Notes under the pieces: generated by a model
Told to the model about the DNA's origin: nothing
Databases searched by the model: none
What the model saw: the letters and a program-made list of their open reading frames with translations, nothing else
Made by a program: the position numbers and the translations under genes
From: Sulfurisphaera tokodaii str. 7
GTDB taxonomy: Archaea; Thermoproteota; Thermoprotei_A; Sulfolobales; Sulfolobaceae
Reading direction: 5' to 3'
Length of the DNA: 64,000 nt
NCBI RefSeq assembly: GCF_000011205.1
Contig: NC_003106.2
Location: forward strand, 1,502,001-1,566,000
Shown: one piece after another, positions 1-12,120 of the stretch
How positions within the stretch are numbered: the stretch's first letter is position 1
How the letters are laid out: each line of letters starts with the position of its first letter

Positions 1-2040
1 GCTTCAGAAATGAAAAGCGTTGGAGAAGTAATGAGTATAGGCAGATCATTTGAGGAGTCATTGCAAAAAGCTGTGAGAATGTTAGATATTGGTGAGCCAG
101 GAGTTGTAGGAGGGAAAATATATTTCTCCAAAATGACAAAAGAAGATGCTCTTAAAAATCTTAAAATGAGAAGGCCTTATTGGTTCCTTTATGCTGCTAA
201 AGCATTTAAAGAAGGTGCAACTATTGATGAGGTTTATGAAGTCACTGGAATTAACAAATTCTTCCTAAATAAGATAAAAGCATTAGTAGAGTTTTATGAG
301 ATACTAAGAAAGCAAAGAAACATTGATAAGGATACTTTACTTCAGGCTAAGAAATTAGGGTTTAGTGATCTTCAGTTGGCAAAAGCATTAGGAGTGAAGG
401 AAAGTGATATTAGAAAACTAAGAGAAAAATGGAATATTGAACCTAAAGTAAAGCAAATAGATACTTTAGCTGGAGAATGGCCAGCTGTTACTAATTATCT
501 CTATTTAACATATAATGGCACAGAAGATGATATTGAATTTTCAGAAGCTGGAAATAAGTTATTAATTATAGGGGCTGGTGGATTTAGAATAGGTGTTTCA
601 GTAGAGTTTGACTGGAGTGTAGTGTCACTATTAGATAGTTCATTAAAGTACTTTAATGATATAGCCATACTTAATTATAATCCAGAAACTGTCTCAACAG
701 ATTGGGACATAGCGAGAAAATTATATTTTGATGAAATTTCAGTCGAAAGAGTATTAGATTTAATTAGGAAAGAGAAATTCACTTATGTAGCTACATTTAC
801 TGGAGGTCAGATAGGGAATAATATATCTAAAAAATTAGAAGAAGAAGGAATAAGATTGTTAGGGACTTCTGGTAGAAGTATAGATACAGCAGAAGATAGA
901 GAGAAGTTCTCTAAATTACTTGATAAACTAGGAATTAAACAACCCGAATGGATTTCTGCAAGATCATTGGAAGAAGTAAAGGAATTTATTAGCAAAGTAG
1001 GCTATCCAGTCCTAATAAGACCAAGTTATGTACTAAGTGGTGCAGCTATGAAAATAGTAAATAACGATCTTGAGTTAATGGAATATTTGAAAAGGGCTAC
1101 AGAAGTTTCACCAGAACATCCAGTTGTTATATCAAAATACTTAAACGATGCTATTGAGGCTGAAATTGATGCTGCCGGAGATGGTAAAGGAGTATATGGG
1201 GTAGTAATTGAACATGTAGAAGAGGCTGGTGTGCATAGTGGAGATGCTACGATGTCTATTCCTTATAGAAAACTATCAAGTAATGTAGTTAATAAAATGA
1301 AAGAGAATGTACATATGATAGTAAGAGAATTAGAAATTAAAGGTCCCTTTAATGTGCAGTTTGTAATAAAGAATAATGAACCATATATTATAGAGCTTAA
1401 TTTGAGAGCTAGTAGATCTATGCCATTTAGTAGCAAAGTGGTTAGTAAAAACATAATTTCATTAGCACTTGATGGAATATTAAATGGCTTCGGAGTTGAT
1501 GAGTTCATTGAGTTAAAACCAAAATCATGGGGAGTAAAATCTCCACAATTTTCATGGGCTCAATTAAAAGGTGCTTATCCATTTTTAGGACCAGAAATGA
1601 AGAGTACTGGTGAAGCAGCCTCTTTAGGTACTGATTTTTACGACGCATTATTAAAAAGCTGGTTATCGTCCAGTCCAAATAAAATACCTAATAAAGAAGG
1701 AATTGCTCTTGTATATGGTACTACAAATGTTGAATACTTAAAAATTGCAGCTAAGAATTTAATTGATTATGGAATTACTGTTTATACTTTATCGGAAGCT
1801 AGCATAGGAATTGAAGAGAAAAGCATTAATGATATAATAGAACTTATTAAGAACAGAAAAGTTGAAATTGTTGTAACTGATGGATATCTTAAGCATATAG
1901 ATTATGAGGTGAGGCGTATTGCCGTGGATTATAATATACCCATAATATTAAATGGGAGATTAGGAGCTGAAGTTACAAGAGCTTTTTCTCATCCAAATGT
2001 TACATATTACGAAATAAGTGAATATGGTGCAGGAATATGA
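1..2040 (+). CDS. carB: Carbamoyl-phosphate synthase large subunit, 5' truncated by window edge
   Basis: The frame is open from base 1, giving the last 679 residues of a protein that is usually about 1050 residues long. CarB makes carbamoyl phosphate from bicarbonate, glutamine-derived ammonia and two ATP, for arginine and pyrimidine synthesis. Visible in order are the end of the first synthetase half ([17 protein letters not shown]), the oligomerisation domain, the second ATP-grasp half ([15 protein letters not shown]-like region, then [11 protein letters not shown] and [14 protein letters not shown]), and a C-terminal MGS-like allosteric domain of about 130 residues. The stop overlaps the argX start (ATGA), so the two are translationally coupled. 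carA is expected just upstream, outside the window. Confidence 0.97.
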   Translation, partial: ASEMKSVGEVMSIGRSFEESLQKAVRMLDIGEPGVVGGKIYFSKMTKEDALKNLKMRRPYWFLYAAKAFKEGATIDEVYEVTGINKFFLNKIKALVEFYEILRKQRNIDKDTLLQAKKLGFSDLQLAKALGVKESDIRKLREKWNIEPKVKQIDTLAGEWPAVTNYLYLTYNGTEDDIEFSEAGNKLLIIGAGGFRIGVSVEFDWSVVSLLDSSLKYFNDIAILNYNPETVSTDWDIARKLYFDEISVERVLDLIRKEKFTYVATFTGGQIGNNISKKLEEEGIRLLGTSGRSIDTAEDREKFSKLLDKLGIKQPEWISARSLEEVKEFISKVGYPVLIRPSYVLSGAAMKIVNNDLELMEYLKRATEVSPEHPVVISKYLNDAIEAEIDAAGDGKGVYGVVIEHVEEAGVHSGDATMSIPYRKLSSNVVNKMKENVHMIVRELEIKGPFNVQFVIKNNEPYIIELNLRASRSMPFSSKVVSKNIISLALDGILNGFGVDEFIELKPKSWGVKSPQFSWAQLKGAYPFLGPEMKSTGEAASLGTDFYDALLKSWLSSSPNKIPNKEGIALVYGTTNVEYLKIAAKNLIDYGITVYTLSEASIGIEEKSINDIIELIKNRKVEIVVTDGYLKHIDYEVRRIAVDYNIPIILNGRLGAEVTRAFSHPNVTYYEISEYGAGI

Positions 2041-2885
2041 GAGTGGTCTTGATAGTTGATATTGTAAGACAAGAAGAGAAATTAATAGCGAAAGCACTAG
2101 AGGAAAATAAGGTTCAATATGATATAATAAATGTTGCACAAGAACCTCTACCATTTAATAAAGCACTTGGTAGATACGATGTAGCGATAATAAGACCAGT
2201 TAGCATGTATAGAGCATTATATTCTTCAGCTGTGCTTGAAGCTGCTGGAGTTCATACCATAAACTCAAGTGATGTAATAAATGTGTGTGGAGATAAGATT
2301 TTAACGTACTCTAAATTGTATAGGGAGGGAATTCCAATTCCAGATTCAATAATTGCTCTTTCTGCAGAAGCAGCATTAAAAGCTTATGAGCAAAGGGGAT
2401 TTCCATTAATAGATAAACCACCAATAGGAAGCTGGGGTAGGTTAGTCTCATTAATTAGGGATGTATTTGAAGGTAAAACAATAATTGAACACAGAGAGCT
2501 AATGGGTAATTCTGCTTTAAAAGCTCATATAGTTCAAGAATACATTCAGTATAAAGGTAGAGATATAAGATGTATAGCAATAGGAGAAGAGCTATTAGGT
2601 TGTTATGCTAGAAATATTCCACCAAATGAATGGAGGGCTAATGTAGCTTTAGGTGGAACTCCTTCAAACATTGAAGTTGATGAGAAATTAAAGGAAACTG
2701 TAGTAAAAGCTGTAAGCATTGTTCACGGAGAATTTGTTTCGATAGATATACTAGAGCATCCAAATAAAGGTTATGTAGTTAACGAATTAAATGATGTACC
2801 AGAGTTCAAGGGTTTCATGGTAGCAACTAATATAAATGTTGCACAAAAGCTAGTTGAATATATAAAAGAAAACTACTCTAAATGA
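2037..2885 (+). CDS. argX: Glutamate--LysW ligase ArgX (RimK-type ATP-grasp)
   Basis: This 282-residue ATP-grasp protein of the LysX/ArgX/RimK group joins an amino acid to the C-terminal glutamate of the carrier protein LysW. ATP-grasp signatures include [31 protein letters not shown] and the metal site [13 protein letters not shown] near the C-terminus. I prefer ArgX (glutamate, arginine branch) over LysX (aminoadipate, lysine branch). One reason is the 4-base overlap with carB, whose product is also used for arginine. The other is that the end of the active site reads NDVPEFKGF rather than the NHTMEFKN typical of LysX. The motif argument rests on remembered family sequences. The last 13 bases overlap the convergent translin-like gene. 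Confidence 0.85.
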   Translation: MRVVLIVDIVRQEEKLIAKALEENKVQYDIINVAQEPLPFNKALGRYDVAIIRPVSMYRALYSSAVLEAAGVHTINSSDVINVCGDKILTYSKLYREGIPIPDSIIALSAEAALKAYEQRGFPLIDKPPIGSWGRLVSLIRDVFEGKTIIEHRELMGNSALKAHIVQEYIQYKGRDIRCIAIGEELLGCYARNIPPNEWRANVALGGTPSNIEVDEKLKETVVKAVSIVHGEFVSIDILEHPNKGYVVNELNDVPEFKGFMVATNINVAQKLVEYIKENYSK

Positions 2886-3460
2886 GCTAAGAATAAATCA
2901 TGATTTGTTTCTTCTAAAAGTCTTCTGAGATTGTCAATTTTTTGTCTTAACCCTGGAACTACAGCCTTTGGGTACTCTAAAGTCCACAATATTTCATATA
3001 ACTCTTCCATCATCTTATAAGTATTCTCGGCTTCAATCTTATCGTCTTTTCTAAGTAACTCTAACACTCTTCTTCTCATTTCCCCAATAGCATCTGCAAT
3101 ACCAAGAATATAATAAATCTCTGGAATTCCTAAATCTTCTGCAGTCTTTAGTTTCTCTCCGAAGTACATTGAATAGACTATACTAGCTTCAGAAATTTCT
3201 TGGTAAGCTGTACCAACATCACCGTACAATAACTCTGGGTATTCATCTATTATTTTCTTTAATTCTTCCAATTTTTGTAATGCAACCTTATATTTTTCTT
3301 CTGCTTCTTTCTTTTTTAATCTATGAGATAAAGATATTGTTTCTCCAGAATATCTAATTACTTCTCTTGCAATAAGTAAGACTTTTTCTCTTTTATCGAA
3401 TCTTTCTTGTAATTTAGGAGTTATCTTATCTATGTACTCTTTGATTTCCTCAGTAAGCAT
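2873..3460 (-). CDS. Translin family protein
   Basis: A 195-residue, almost entirely alpha-helical, highly charged protein with the pattern of archaeal translins, which bind RNA or single-stranded DNA as oligomeric shells. Recognisable stretches are [17 protein letters not shown] near residue 35, a central [13 protein letters not shown] and [18 protein letters not shown] near residue 140. The DAIGEMRR helix is the most family-like segment. It converges on argX with a 13-base overlap. The 100-base gap upstream, shared with the divergent dehydrogenase gene, holds both promoters. The cellular role in Crenarchaeota is not established. Confidence 0.8.
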   Translation of the reverse strand: MLTEEIKEYIDKITPKLQERFDKREKVLLIAREVIRYSGETISLSHRLKKKEAEEKYKVALQKLEELKKIIDEYPELLYGDVGTAYQEISEASIVYSMYFGEKLKTAEDLGIPEIYYILGIADAIGEMRRRVLELLRKDDKIEAENTYKMMEELYEILWTLEYPKAVVPGLRQKIDNLRRLLEETNHDLFLAHLE

Positions 3461-3560
3461 AGGATAGAATTCGAGTTAAATAATTAAAACTATTCATTGA
3501 TATAGAGATTCTCATTAGCTGAAAGAAAACTACTTATACTACTTATACTTTTTAAATCTT

Positions 3561-4517
3561 ATGAGACAAATAAAGACAGTATCCGTAATTGGTGCTGGAG
3601 TAATTGGTGCTGGTTGGAGTACTCTATTAGCTCTAAAAGGATATGAAAATTGGTTTTATACAGAAAAGAAAGAGACATTAGATAAAGGGCTAGCGAAAAT
3701 TAAAGGATATCTCAATGTTTTATATGAGTATAAGCTTATCGATAAGGAGCCAGATTACTATATGCAGAGAATCCATCCTACTACTAAGCTTGATGAGGCT
3801 ATCAGTAATACAGATTTTGTATTGGAGGCTATAGTTGAAGAGTATGGAGCTAAAAAAGCGTTATTTAAACAACTTGATGAAAAGCTTGACAAAGATGTAA
3901 TATTAGCAAGTAGTACTTCTGGGTTATTAATGACAGAAATACAAAAAGCAATGACTAAATATCCAGAAAGAGGAATTATTGCACATCCATGGAATCCACC
4001 ACATCTTTTACCCTTAGTGGAAATTGTTCCTGGTGAAAAGACATCTCAAGATACAATTTATGCTACTAAAGATTTTATGGAAAACAAACTTGAAAGAGTT
4101 GTAGTAGTTTTAAAGAAAGAAATATCGGGATTTATTGGAAATAGGTTAGCTTTTGCATTATTTAGAGAAGCAGTATATTTAGTTGATGAAGGTATTGCAA
4201 CAGTTGAGGATATAGATAAAGTTATGACTGCTGCTATTGGCTTAAGATGGGCATTCATGGGTCCATTCCTAACCTATCATTTAGGAGGAGGAGAAGGAGG
4301 ATTAGAGTATTTCTTCAGTAGAGGGTTTGGATACGGAGCTAATGAATGGATGCATACATTAGCTAAGTACGATAAATTCCCATATACCGGTGTTGTAAAA
4401 TCCGTGCAACAAATGAAAGAATACGAATTTGTAAAGAGCAAAACATTTCAAGAACTATCTAGATGGAGAGACGAAAAATTAATATCTTTAATAAAATTAT
4501 TAAGAGGAAAGATTTAA
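3561..4517 (+). CDS. 3-hydroxyacyl-CoA dehydrogenase family protein
   Basis: A 318-residue NAD-dependent dehydrogenase with an N-terminal Rossmann fold ([21 protein letters not shown], residues 7-27) and the C-terminal helical domain of the family ([20 protein letters not shown], about residues 190-209). The catalytic histidine lies in [21 protein letters not shown], and the serine in ILASSTSG. The length and the single C-terminal domain match the L-gulonate 3-dehydrogenase, lambda-crystallin and carnitine dehydrogenase branch as well as short 3-hydroxybutyryl-CoA dehydrogenases, so the substrate is uncertain. It is monocistronic, with a convergent cupin gene 4 bases downstream. The tandem ACTTATACT repeats just upstream (3531-3549) lie in the promoter. 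Confidence 0.85.
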   Translation: MRQIKTVSVIGAGVIGAGWSTLLALKGYENWFYTEKKETLDKGLAKIKGYLNVLYEYKLIDKEPDYYMQRIHPTTKLDEAISNTDFVLEAIVEEYGAKKALFKQLDEKLDKDVILASSTSGLLMTEIQKAMTKYPERGIIAHPWNPPHLLPLVEIVPGEKTSQDTIYATKDFMENKLERVVVVLKKEISGFIGNRLAFALFREAVYLVDEGIATVEDIDKVMTAAIGLRWAFMGPFLTYHLGGGEGGLEYFFSRGFGYGANEWMHTLAKYDKFPYTGVVKSVQQMKEYEFVKSKTFQELSRWRDEKLISLIKLLRGKI

Positions 4518-4521
4518 TATT

Positions 4522-5085
4522 TTATTCCTCTTCTTCTTCTTTAAATTCTAAGATTCCTAAATTTTCTAATAATCCAGAATCTGTAACGTCAAATAGTATT
4601 GCCTCTTCTGTTTCTGAAACATTAACGTGATAGTGAACCATATTTGCTGGAACTACAAATACGTCTCCTTCTTCCCAATCTAACTTCTTACCCCCAACTA
4701 CTGAATAGCCTTTTCCTTTAACTACTAGGTATATTGAGGCCATGTTATGTGAATGAGGTTTAGTTTTAGCATTTGGGGACAGATATTGAAAGCCTGGCAT
4801 CATAGTAGGTGTTAATCCTCTAGATCTTCCAGTACTAGGTGAGTATAACATAACTTTTGCCACTCCTTTTTCGATAGGATTATCTATAGCTAATAACCTC
4901 AATAATTCCAAAATTTTATTAAACTTTATTACTTTAGGGCTTACTTGTGGTGGTGGTGTAGTATGTTCCATAAAGGCAACTATTTTAAGATCCTCAGTTT
5001 CATTTTCAATTTCCTTTATTATTTCTTTAGCTTTATCCTTTATTATTTCAGACTGTTTATCGATTCGTTGAAGGGTTTTAGACAT
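4522..5085 (-). CDS. Cupin domain protein
   Basis: A 187-residue protein with one C-terminal cupin barrel. Motif 1 is [22 protein letters not shown] (around residues 105-125), with metal-ligand histidines. Motif 2 is [20 protein letters not shown] (around residues 140-160). The N-terminal 90 residues are helical and charged. The layout resembles small gentisate- or homogentisate-dioxygenase-like cupins, but the fold covers many enzymes and no substrate can be inferred. It has its own promoter facing the small cysteine-rich gene. Confidence 0.8.
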   Translation of the reverse strand: MSKTLQRIDKQSEIIKDKAKEIIKEIENETEDLKIVAFMEHTTPPPQVSPKVIKFNKILELLRLLAIDNPIEKGVAKVMLYSPSTGRSRGLTPTMMPGFQYLSPNAKTKPHSHNMASIYLVVKGKGYSVVGGKKLDWEEGDVFVVPANMVHYHVNVSETEEAILFDVTDSGLLENLGILEFKEEEEE

Positions 5086-5127
5086 ATGTATAAATTATAT
5101 AAGTAATTTAAAAGGGTTGTGGTTAGA

Positions 5128-5313
5128 ATGAAATGTTATGTGATATTTGAAGGAAAAAAATGTGTGGAAATATGTGGTAGAATAATTTGCGATGAAGAAA
5201 CAGTAAAAAGTTACGGTGAAATGTGCGAGAAATGTGAAAAAGGGGATAAGCAGTCTTGTATCAAACTTTATGAAAGGTATGGTTGTTGGAGTACTACAGG
5301 GTGGTGGTTATAA
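5128..5313 (+). CDS. Small cysteine-rich protein
   Basis: About 61 residues from the ATG at 5128; a GTG at 5119 would add three. It has nine cysteines, with CGRIIC and CEKCEKGDKQSC arrangements that could bind zinc or form disulfides. No family is recognised. The gene shares a short divergent promoter region with the cupin gene, and its 3' end overlaps the convergent VIT1-like gene by 20 bases. The cysteine spacing argues for a real product despite its size. Confidence 0.55.
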   Translation: MKCYVIFEGKKCVEICGRIICDEETVKSYGEMCEKCEKGDKQSCIKLYERYGCWSTTGWWL

Positions 5314-5848
5314 GGATTGAGAATAAAGATGCTATTATACCAGCTACTACCATAAGAATTATTGTAAATACTTTTTCTTTTATTTCTCCTTCATAAAAAA
5401 CTCCTAAAATTGAAAGTGATCCAGCCGATAATATGATAGTCAAAGTGACATTTTTCAATAAAATATAGATTAGTAGTGGGATTAATCCTATGAATGGAGA
5501 GAGTGTATGAGCGATAGTTGATAGAATAACACTTATTTTGTAACTATAATCATAAACTGTTCCTTTTAGAGATCTCATCATTTGTTTTTCAAGTTCTTTT
5601 AATTCTTCCTCTTTTTCCTTAAGCTCTACTACTATTGTATTCCACATTGAGGAAAGAGAAACTCCTACAATACCAGATAAGGTTAACGGAATTAGCTTAG
5701 GAATAGGTGTTTTAGCTAATGCTGATGAAACAATTATACTTAGAGATACAAGTAAACCATCAAATGCACCTAAAACAAGGTATCTACGAATACTGGATTT
5801 ATCATTTTTTACAACAATCTTAAATGCGTCTAAAAGTTTCTGTGACAC
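5294..5848 (-). CDS. VIT1/CCC1-family membrane protein
   Basis: A 184-residue membrane protein of the VIT1/CCC1 (DUF125) group, whose better known members move iron or manganese. The opening segment RYLVLGAFDGLLVSLSIIVS (residues 22-41) matches the first helix of the family, with its acidic residue in the membrane. A charged cytoplasmic helix follows (KEKEEELKELEKQM), then three further hydrophobic helices. It lacks the ferritin-like domain found in the second VIT1 protein of this window (24985-26028). Metal specificity cannot be read from the sequence. Confidence 0.7.
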   Translation of the reverse strand: MSQKLLDAFKIVVKNDKSSIRRYLVLGAFDGLLVSLSIIVSSALAKTPIPKLIPLTLSGIVGVSLSSMWNTIVVELKEKEEELKELEKQMMRSLKGTVYDYSYKISVILSTIAHTLSPFIGLIPLLIYILLKNVTLTIILSAGSLSILGVFYEGEIKEKVFTIILMVVAGIIASLFSILITTTL

Positions 5849-5892
5849 AGTAATACTTTAGATTGAACTTATATATTAGGTTTATTTAAAAA

Positions 5893-6288
5893 ATGTCGAT
5901 GAATAAAAACATATACCTTGCTTTGGCAATGGTAGTTATAATAATAACAGCTCTTGGTGTTTATGCATTTAGTTCATATAAAACTACGATAGATGTGAAA
6001 AATTTAGGAGGAAGTCCGGCAAATGGGGAATACAAACTTGTTGTCAAAATTTTAGTAAATTACGGACCATTTGGAGGTATACATCCTCTAGGCTCAGCTG
6101 ATGTTTGGATTTATTATAATGGTAAGTATTATAATCAATCACTAACAGACAGCAATGGCGTAGTGACTTTCTATTTACCACCAGGTAATTACACATTGTT
6201 TTTTACAGTGTTTAATATAAAGTATAATATAAACTTGGACTCCAATTACGAAGTAACATTAAATTATGCATACCTAAAATCCACATGA
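5893..6288 (+). CDS. Secreted or membrane-anchored beta-domain protein
   Basis: A 131-residue protein with an N-terminal hydrophobic segment (residues 7-27, a signal anchor or signal peptide) and a beta-rich exported part. GSADVWIYYNGKYYNQSLTDS followed by GVVTFYLPPGNYTLFF resembles the carboxypeptidase-regulatory/prealbumin-like fold used as a surface module. Two N-glycosylation sequons (NQS, NYT) fit an extracellular location. The stop codon (TGA 6286-6288) lies inside the C box of the sRNA that follows. Confidence 0.55.
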   Translation: MSMNKNIYLALAMVVIIITALGVYAFSSYKTTIDVKNLGGSPANGEYKLVVKILVNYGPFGGIHPLGSADVWIYYNGKYYNQSLTDSNGVVTFYLPPGNYTLFFTVFNIKYNINLDSNYEVTLNYAYLKST

Positions 6289-6335
6289 TGTAAATGGGAG
6301 TACATCTGAAAAATGATGAAGTGGTCCTCGTCTGA
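6285..6335 (+). ncRNA. C/D-box guide sRNA
   Basis: All four boxes of an archaeal 2'-O-methylation guide are present in order: C box ATGATGT (6285-6291), a 14-nt guide, D' box CTGA (6306-6309), a 4-nt spacer, a perfect C' box ATGATGA (6313-6319, beginning at the last spacer A), a 12-nt guide and D box CTGA (6332-6335). The total of about 51 nt is typical of Sulfolobales sRNAs, which work with L7Ae, Nop5 and fibrillarin. By the N+5 rule, the D guide would direct methylation of the G in a target reading ACGAGGACCACU, and the D' guide the second A of AUGUACUCCC. The RNA overlaps the 3' end of the preceding coding sequence. Confidence 0.85.
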
Positions 6336-6368
6336 AAAGTTTTTACCTTGTTTTTCTAAGTATATAGT

Positions 6369-6857
6369 ATGAGTGTAAAAATTGATGTAATAAGAGTTGA
6401 AATACCAGAAGGAACTAATGTTATTATTGGGCAATCCCATTTTATAAAAACAGTAGAAGATTTGTATGAAACATTAGCTTCCTCAAGTCCTCATCTAAAA
6501 TTTGGTATAGCGTTCTGTGAAGCTAGCGGTAAAAGATTAATAAGATGGGATGGAAATGATGAAGAACTAATCAAGTTAGCCCAACAAACAGCATTAAAAA
6601 TTGGTGCTGGACATACTTTTGTAATTTATATCAAGAATGGATTCCCGATAAATGTCTTAAATAGAATAAAGAATGTAGAAGAAGTTGTGAGAATATTTGC
6701 TGCTACAGCTAATCCATTACAAGTTCTCGTTGCAGAGACTGATCAAGGTAGGGGAGTAATAGGAGTAGTTGATGGTTATACGCCTCTAGGTATCGAGACA
6801 GAAGCTGATATAAAAGAAAGGAAGGAGCTCCTCAGGAAGTTCGGATATAAGAGATAA
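6369..6857 (+). CDS. Adenosine-specific kinase family protein (COG1839)
   Basis: A 162-residue protein of the archaeal adenosine-specific kinase family, small alpha/beta proteins that bind adenosine phosphates. Characteristic stretches are [21 protein letters not shown] (residues 44-64), [11 protein letters not shown] and [27 protein letters not shown], which form the nucleotide site of the family. Length and alignment are complete. The last 72 bases overlap the convergent DUF309 gene, an unusually long overlap. The upstream promoter lies between the sRNA D box and the ATG. Confidence 0.85.
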   Translation: MSVKIDVIRVEIPEGTNVIIGQSHFIKTVEDLYETLASSSPHLKFGIAFCEASGKRLIRWDGNDEELIKLAQQTALKIGAGHTFVIYIKNGFPINVLNRIKNVEEVVRIFAATANPLQVLVAETDQGRGVIGVVDGYTPLGIETEADIKERKELLRKFGYKR

Positions 6858-7226
6858 AGCCCTATCTAAAAGTGAATCAGAAATCTCTTTTTGACCCTTA
6901 CAATATTTTATCATTGAAGCTGAAATAAGAATAAGAGCTTGTAAATATTTTTTCTTTTTCTCATCTTTCTCAACTCTCCATTTTTCCTCTAGTATTTCAT
7001 GTGATTCCCAAAATCTACCATTAAAAAATAATTTCTCAAATGGTAATTTCTCATTTGTGAATAACGGTTTACCTAGTACAGAAATTATCTTTTCGTCTTC
7101 ATAAAAATCTATCTCAACATATTTGCAAATTCTTACATCAATAACATTAATACCCATTTGTCGTAATTTATCTTTAATTGTGTAGTCACAACAATCTTTT
7201 GGATAGAAGTAGATTACCCTTTTCAT
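6786..7226 (-). CDS. DUF309 domain protein
   Basis: I start this at the internal ATG (7226), giving 146 residues; a longer frame reaches 7298 but adds an unlikely leader. The C-terminal half is DUF309, with the hallmark [18 protein letters not shown] (about residues 72-89) containing the conserved H and E, followed by [17 protein letters not shown]. The N-terminal part ([13 protein letters not shown]) looks like a small alpha/beta module. The function of DUF309 is unknown. Its 3' end runs 72 bases into the opposite-strand adenosine-kinase gene. Confidence 0.75.
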   Translation of the reverse strand: MKRVIYFYPKDCCDYTIKDKLRQMGINVIDVRICKYVEIDFYEDEKIISVLGKPLFTNEKLPFEKLFFNGRFWESHEILEEKWRVEKDEKKKKYLQALILISASMIKYCKGQKEISDSLLDRALSLISELPEELLPFFYISFCLDT

Positions 7227-7340
7227 TACATAAACATTGTAGGAAGAGATAAAAAATAATTGCAAATTAGCGAGTTGCCTTTCCGTAAATTTAAACAAAT
7301 AAAAATTTTAGTCCAAAACTCAAACTATCCTAACTGAATT

Positions 7341-7691
7341 ATGTTTAGGAAATTTTATGAAGAAGGAAAAGAAGTTGATTATGAAATACAACAGCCAATA
7401 AGTTTAGATGAGATTTGGAAAGTGCTCGACGAAATATTCATGAATCTAAAATATGTTAACGTTGTTGATGTTTACTATAGAGAAGTTGAAATTGATGAAA
7501 AAACCTCATACCCTACAGTAATTGTTGATGTTTACAATAATGACGATACTAATCCAGTTTACTTGATTTATGTTAAAGATTTAGATGAATATTCATGGAA
7601 GGAGTTAAAAGAAAAGATTGTTAATAAGTACAAAAGCGATAAACTTAACGTATGTGATGAAGATGAAATATATGTTTCATTTTGTTCATAG
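7341..7691 (+). CDS. Conserved hypothetical acidic protein
   Basis: A 116-residue acidic, soluble protein of mixed alpha/beta character, with no domain I recognise. Tyrosines and aspartates are abundant ([32 protein letters not shown]). It lies 29 bases upstream of the radical SAM gene in the same direction and may be co-transcribed with it. Confidence 0.6.
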   Translation: MFRKFYEEGKEVDYEIQQPISLDEIWKVLDEIFMNLKYVNVVDVYYREVEIDEKTSYPTVIVDVYNNDDTNPVYLIYVKDLDEYSWKELKEKIVNKYKSDKLNVCDEDEIYVSFCS

Positions 7692-7720
7692 TTTTTATTT
7701 TTGCATTCAGAGTATTTCAT

Positions 7721-8776
<1,056 letters not shown>

Positions 8777-8793
8777 TTAAAAAAGAAGAGATA

Positions 8794-9633
<840 letters not shown>

Positions 9634-9660
9634 TTAAGATCTTGATCAGTAAAGATAATT

Positions 9661-10218
9661 ATGAAAAAAGATATTAGACCACTATTATATTCCTCTATTG
9701 CGATTATTCCGATAGGAGGTAGTTCTATTTCTTCATATTTATTATCAGATTATTTACGAGATTTCTCAGAGACTTTAAGATATTTACCCCTAATATGGGG
9801 TCTCTCTTCTTTATCTTCCATTCTTGTTACGTTTTATTATTTTAAACAATTTCTTTTCGAAATTTTAGCTATTGTAATAGCTGCTCCACTTCTTATTTCT
9901 TATTTAAATTATAAAAAATATGAGAATATAAAAATAGAAGTTAATGAATACTATCTAGAAATTAAATTCGAAGTGCCTATGAAGAGACTATCATTTGATA
10001 ACCCTTCCGCTTTATTTGAGTATGTTTTTGAAAAAGCATTGAAGAAAATAAAACCTCCCTACTTATTTAAATTAAGAAATTTAGATAATTGCGGAAATTT
10101 AAAAGTAATTCCAAGAGAGAACTCAATAATATTAAGGAAAAGATGTGGAGATACAGTGGTTGAAATAATAATATCGAACAATGATAAAGCCGATTTAAAA
10201 GTCACAATGCCATATTAA
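9661..10218 (+). CDS. Hypothetical membrane protein
   Basis: A 185-residue protein with two or three N-terminal hydrophobic helices (about residues 8-30, 40-60 and 63-85), then a soluble alpha/beta domain of about 100 residues. No family is recognised. The C-terminal domain has a conserved-looking CGNLKVIPRENSIILRKRCG stretch with two cysteines. It is a single gene, transcribed away from the dehydratase and convergent with ctaB. Confidence 0.6.
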   Translation: MKKDIRPLLYSSIAIIPIGGSSISSYLLSDYLRDFSETLRYLPLIWGLSSLSSILVTFYYFKQFLFEILAIVIAAPLLISYLNYKKYENIKIEVNEYYLEIKFEVPMKRLSFDNPSALFEYVFEKALKKIKPPYLFKLRNLDNCGNLKVIPRENSIILRKRCGDTVVEIIISNNDKADLKVTMPY

Positions 10219-10260
10219 TCTTGTTTTTAAAAATATTACAAAATAATAAAACTTTAAGTA

Positions 10261-11136
10261 TTAAATAAGTTTTACTATAATTAACGTTAGTAAGATTATT
10301 GCAAGATAAGGCGAGGATAATTTAAATGATTCCCAAGCTTCATCTGCTGTAGGATTAAGATAAAGTTTAACTGATACATATAGTAGAAATGCGGACACTA
10401 TTGTACTTACAATCAAATATATTAAACCAGCATATAACCCTATTAGTAAAGCAAATGGTACCATTAATGCATTTGATATAGCAATAGCTTTAGCAGAAGT
10501 TCTCTCATCTGTCAATACTGGTAACATAGGAATTTCAGCATTTTTATAATCATCTCTGAACCTTAACGCTAAAGACCAAAAGTGTCCTGGGGTCCACATA
10601 AAGATTAAAAAGCCTAATAAAAACGACAATAATGTGAAAGAACCACTACTTGCTGCAAAACCAGCCCATGCTGCCGCACTTCCAGCAAAACCACCAATCA
10701 CAATATTCCACCAAGTTCTTGGTTTTAGCCAAATTGAGTAAATAACTACATATATAAAAGCTCCTAAAGCGATAAATAGGGCTGTGAGAGGATTTGCAAG
10801 AAAACCAATAAGTGTACCAACAACTATAAATATTGAACCTATTGCATAAGCCTCTTTTCTTCCTACTTCTCCTTTTACTGTTGGTCTCCAAGAAGTTCTC
10901 TTCATTTTCTTATCTTTTTCTATCTCAAGACCTCCATTAATTATCATTCCTCCACCAGATGCAAGGCTACCTCCTATAATTACGGCAAGAAAACTCACTA
11001 TGATAGAAGTAATATTAATAGCTTTAGGTAAACCAAGTACAAATCCTGCAATAGCAGCGAGATCTAAGAGGCTAATAACTCGAGGTTTTGAAAGCTTAAT
11101 ATAGTCAATTAACTTCCTAGATAGACTTATTGCCAT
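10261..11136 (-). CDS. ctaB: Heme O synthase (protoheme IX farnesyltransferase)
   Basis: A UbiA-superfamily prenyltransferase of about 291 residues with roughly nine membrane helices. The first polar motif, [20 protein letters not shown], occupies the place of the N/DxxxD Mg-prenyl diphosphate site. The second, [20 protein letters not shown], is diagnostic of CtaB/Cox10. It farnesylates heme B for terminal oxidases. I choose the ATG at 11136 over the one at 11166, because the TATA-like ATATTTAAATA box sits immediately before 11166, too close for it, and a GTGA motif precedes 11136. Confidence 0.92.
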   Translation of the reverse strand: MAISLSRKLIDYIKLSKPRVISLLDLAAIAGFVLGLPKAINITSIIVSFLAVIIGGSLASGGGMIINGGLEIEKDKKMKRTSWRPTVKGEVGRKEAYAIGSIFIVVGTLIGFLANPLTALFIALGAFIYVVIYSIWLKPRTWWNIVIGGFAGSAAAWAGFAASSGSFTLLSFLLGFLIFMWTPGHFWSLALRFRDDYKNAEIPMLPVLTDERTSAKAIAISNALMVPFALLIGLYAGLIYLIVSTIVSAFLLYVSVKLYLNPTADEAWESFKLSSPYLAIILLTLIIVKLI

Positions 11137-11205
11137 AAGTCTCACGTATATTCTCGTAATTTTCATATTTAAATATTCTCTTAAATAATTACAAATAGAG
11201 AAAAA

Positions 11206-12120
11206 TCATAAGCAATCTCTCTTTAGAAGAATTAAATCAGATAAAGCTCCATAGGCAGCATTTACTGGTCCGGCACCAGGTCCTCTTATTAAAATACTTT
11301 GAATATCTGTAGTAATCTCAAGTGCGTTTTCAACACCGTCAACATTATATAGAGGATCATCTTGAGAAATAGGAAGGGGCTTTACCCAAACTTCTTTTTC
11401 ATCAGCATACGCGATTAACTTTATTTTTTCATTTTTTGGTAAATCTCGATTTATGCCTTCAAACTTTACATCTTTAATCGTCACACTATTTCCTATCATA
11501 AAGTTGGCTAAAATAGTTATTTTTGCTGCCGCATCAAAACCGTTAATGTCTAATGTAGGGTCTTCTTCAGCATATCCTCTTCTTTGAGCCTCTTTCAATG
11601 CCTCTTCGAAACTTACTCCTTTATTCATGAGGGTCAATATGAAGTTTGTTGTCCCATTTAGAATCCCCCTAATCTTTATCACTCTACTTCCTGGTAAAAC
11701 TCTGTATAGATTAATTGATGGTGTTCCGCTCATTACAGTTCCTTGAAAACCAATTTTTACACCTTTTGATCTAGCTAAAGAAAATATCTCGTTAAAGGCT
11801 AAAGCTAAAGGAGCTTTATTTGTAGTTATTATATTTACACCATCTTTTATAGCTTCCTTATATAAAGAGAGTGAAGGTTCTCCATTGTTATAATTTGCAG
11901 ATGAAACATCAACTATTATATCTGGTTTAATTTTTTCAAAGGCTTTAAATACGTCTCCTTCAAGATCTGGTGTAAAGTCTTCTTTATCTTGTAACATTAT
12001 TCCTCTTCTAGTAACTATTCCTCCAATTATTACGTCATTTAACTCCGGAGATCTTTTTTCATGAAGTAATTTTCTAAATGCTTTTCCGACATTTCCATAA
12101 CCAAAGAGTAATAATTTCAA
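11206..12120 (-). CDS. hom: Homoserine dehydrogenase
   Basis: About 304 residues. The NAD(P)-binding motif [11 protein letters not shown] opens the protein, [11 protein letters not shown] follows near residue 105, and the substrate domain carries [10 protein letters not shown] and [18 protein letters not shown]. It reduces aspartate semialdehyde to homoserine for threonine and methionine; there is no fused aspartokinase or ACT domain. I place the start at the TTG at 12120. It overlaps the stop of the upstream gene as TTGA, follows a GGTGA motif by about seven bases, and gives the usual family N-terminus. The ATG at 12141 and GTG at 12144 are alternatives. Confidence 0.92.
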
